Under the pieces are notes generated by a model, which worked only from the letters and a program-made list of their open reading frames with translations, ran no database searches and had not been told where the DNA came from. The position numbers were made by a program, and so were the translations under genes. A stretch of DNA of 23,872 nt from contig JAFLRW010000010.1 of the NCBI GenBank assembly GCA_022511285.1, positions 1-23,872 on the forward strand. The letters run 5' to 3'. This document shows positions 23,096-23,872 of the stretch, piece after piece; position 1 is the first letter of the stretch, and every line of letters begins with the position of its first letter. The DNA is from Duncaniella sp. (lineage in GTDB: Bacteria; Bacteroidota; Bacteroidia; Bacteroidales; Muribaculaceae).

Positions 23096-23872
23096 CTCCC
23101 TGAGCGGGTCGCGGCCCGATTTCGCGCCAATAGCGAGAGAGTAAGTTTTCAGCTTCGGCGAAAAACGCCAGGCTGCGCGAGCACTCATAAGAAGCCCCGA
23201 GACGCAGATTGGCGACGGTGCCGAGGGATACACGCTTCGGCGGGTAGATATAGAGCCTGTTGGTCAGCTCCGGAGAGTCGCCATAGGCATACATGGCCCT
23301 GCCGTTGCGCATTTCAAAGCCTGCATTGATGCTCAACTTTTTGACGGGTCGCACTCTGACGTCGGCCTCAATCACATTGCGGGCGCGGTCGCGCCACTCA
23401 TAGAAAGCCTTGTACTGACCGGAGGGAGCTGTGGTCCATCTCACCTTAGCGCAAAGAAGGCGGCCGTCGTCATATCCAATGGCAGCGCCGAAACGATAGC
23501 CCTTCACGTCGAGGCTCTCAAATAGCGCTCCACCGGGGCTCATCAGGTGCCAGTCAACCGGCATCAGCCAGTCGTTGGCGCGGGCATAGCCGCCAAAGAG
23601 TTCGATAGATGTGTTGACGAGCGGCCCGAAGGTGATGCGGCCTTGGAAATCGTAAGGCACGTGAGAGCGTTCGTAGGCCATCGTGGGGTTGAGCCATCGG
23701 GTGACGCCACTGTAGAGCGAGGAGATGCTGTTGAGTGAGGAGCCGCCTGTGGCTTTCAACTCAATGCCGAATATTTGAGCCGGCGTCCAAGCTAAGGTGA
23801 CATCGGGGTTGAAGCTGAAAACGCTTCCGGCCTTGAAAGCCACATCCATCGTAGCGCCAACGGAAAGAGTTG
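23061..23872 (-). CDS. Outer-membrane beta-barrel, TonB-dependent receptor-like (5' part beyond window)
   Basis: Only the C-terminal 270 or so residues are visible, and the frame is open to the right edge; the ATG at 23849 is internal. The fragment is a series of amphipathic beta strands (IELFGGYARANDW, RFGAAIGYDDGRLLCAKVRW, IEADVRVRPVKKLSINAGFEMRNG) with a penultimate FFAEAENLLSRYWREIGPRP block like the end of TonB-dependent receptors, closing in GASYKF with the terminal Phe recognised by the BAM machinery. No plug domain or TonB box can be seen because the start is missing. It could instead be a non-TonB barrel of similar architecture. The 3' end overlaps the SDR gene on the other strand. 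Confidence 0.72.
   Translation of the reverse strand, partial: TLSVGATMDVAFKAGSVFSFNPDVTLAWTPAQIFGIELKATGGSSLNSISSLYSGVTRWLNPTMAYERSHVPYDFQGRITFGPLVNTSIELFGGYARANDWLMPVDWHLMSPGGALFESLDVKGYRFGAAIGYDDGRLLCAKVRWTTAPSGQYKAFYEWRDRARNVIEADVRVRPVKKLSINAGFEMRNGRAMYAYGDSPELTNRLYIYPPKRVSLGTVANLRLGASYECSRSLAFFAEAENLLSRYWREIGPRPAQGVTALVGASYKF

Overview
The window is a stretch of chromosome from a member of the Bacteroidota, most likely an order Bacteroidales gut-type anaerobe. The evidence is a full set of Bacteroidota-only genes (PorT, PorP/SprF, GldK, GldL, GldM, GldN and a DUF4834 protein). Promoters follow the Bacteroidota pattern (TTTG, 20 bp, TAnnTTTG), ribosome binding sites are weak, and a Nudix-like regulator heads a xylose operon as in Bacteroides. 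The G+C-rich third positions and protein style fit a Muribaculaceae-like organism, but sequence reading alone does not fix the family. I see no tRNA, rRNA, CRISPR array, insertion sequence or phage gene.

Layout. (1) 1-2448, plus strand: the 3' part of infB (translation initiation factor IF-2, cut by the window edge), then folK (folate synthesis). (2) 2451-4356, plus: a clear promoter, then psd, pssA and a small DUF4834 membrane protein; Psd and PssA make phosphatidylethanolamine. (3) 4398-11336, plus: porT, porP, gldK, gldL, gldM, gldN. This is most of the core of a type IX secretion system (T9SS): outer-membrane parts, the GldK/GldN periplasmic ring and the GldL/GldM proton-driven motor. A family 2 glycosyltransferase follows 5 nt later. 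A hairpin at 12277-12311 separates this from the convergent xylose operon.

(4) 12346-17508, minus: a four-gene xylose operon read right to left: Nudix-like regulator, xylB, xylA, xylE transporter. It has a consensus promoter at 17584-17615 and a perfect 18-bp inverted repeat between xylA and xylE. (5) 17509-17922: an AT-rich divergent control region. (6) 17923-19038, plus: an abundant-type OmpA-family outer-membrane protein with its own promoter, leader hairpin and strong terminator. (7) 19162-22134, minus: ruvB, a polysaccharide flippase and an unrecognised small protein in one run. (8) 22319-23095, plus: a short-chain dehydrogenase whose 3' end overlaps a convergent outer-membrane beta-barrel (TonB-dependent receptor-like) gene that runs off the right edge.

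How it fits together: regions 2 and 3 read in one direction with small gaps and no promoter-like sequence I can find between them, so membrane lipid synthesis and T9SS assembly may be co-transcribed. Regions 4 to 8 are ordinary housekeeping, sugar-catabolic and envelope genes. I did not find a wholly undescribed system. The most unusual points are the repeat-built basic tail of GldN, the glycosyltransferase attached to the T9SS run, the damaged Nudix box of the xylose regulator and the intra-operon 18-bp inverted repeat.
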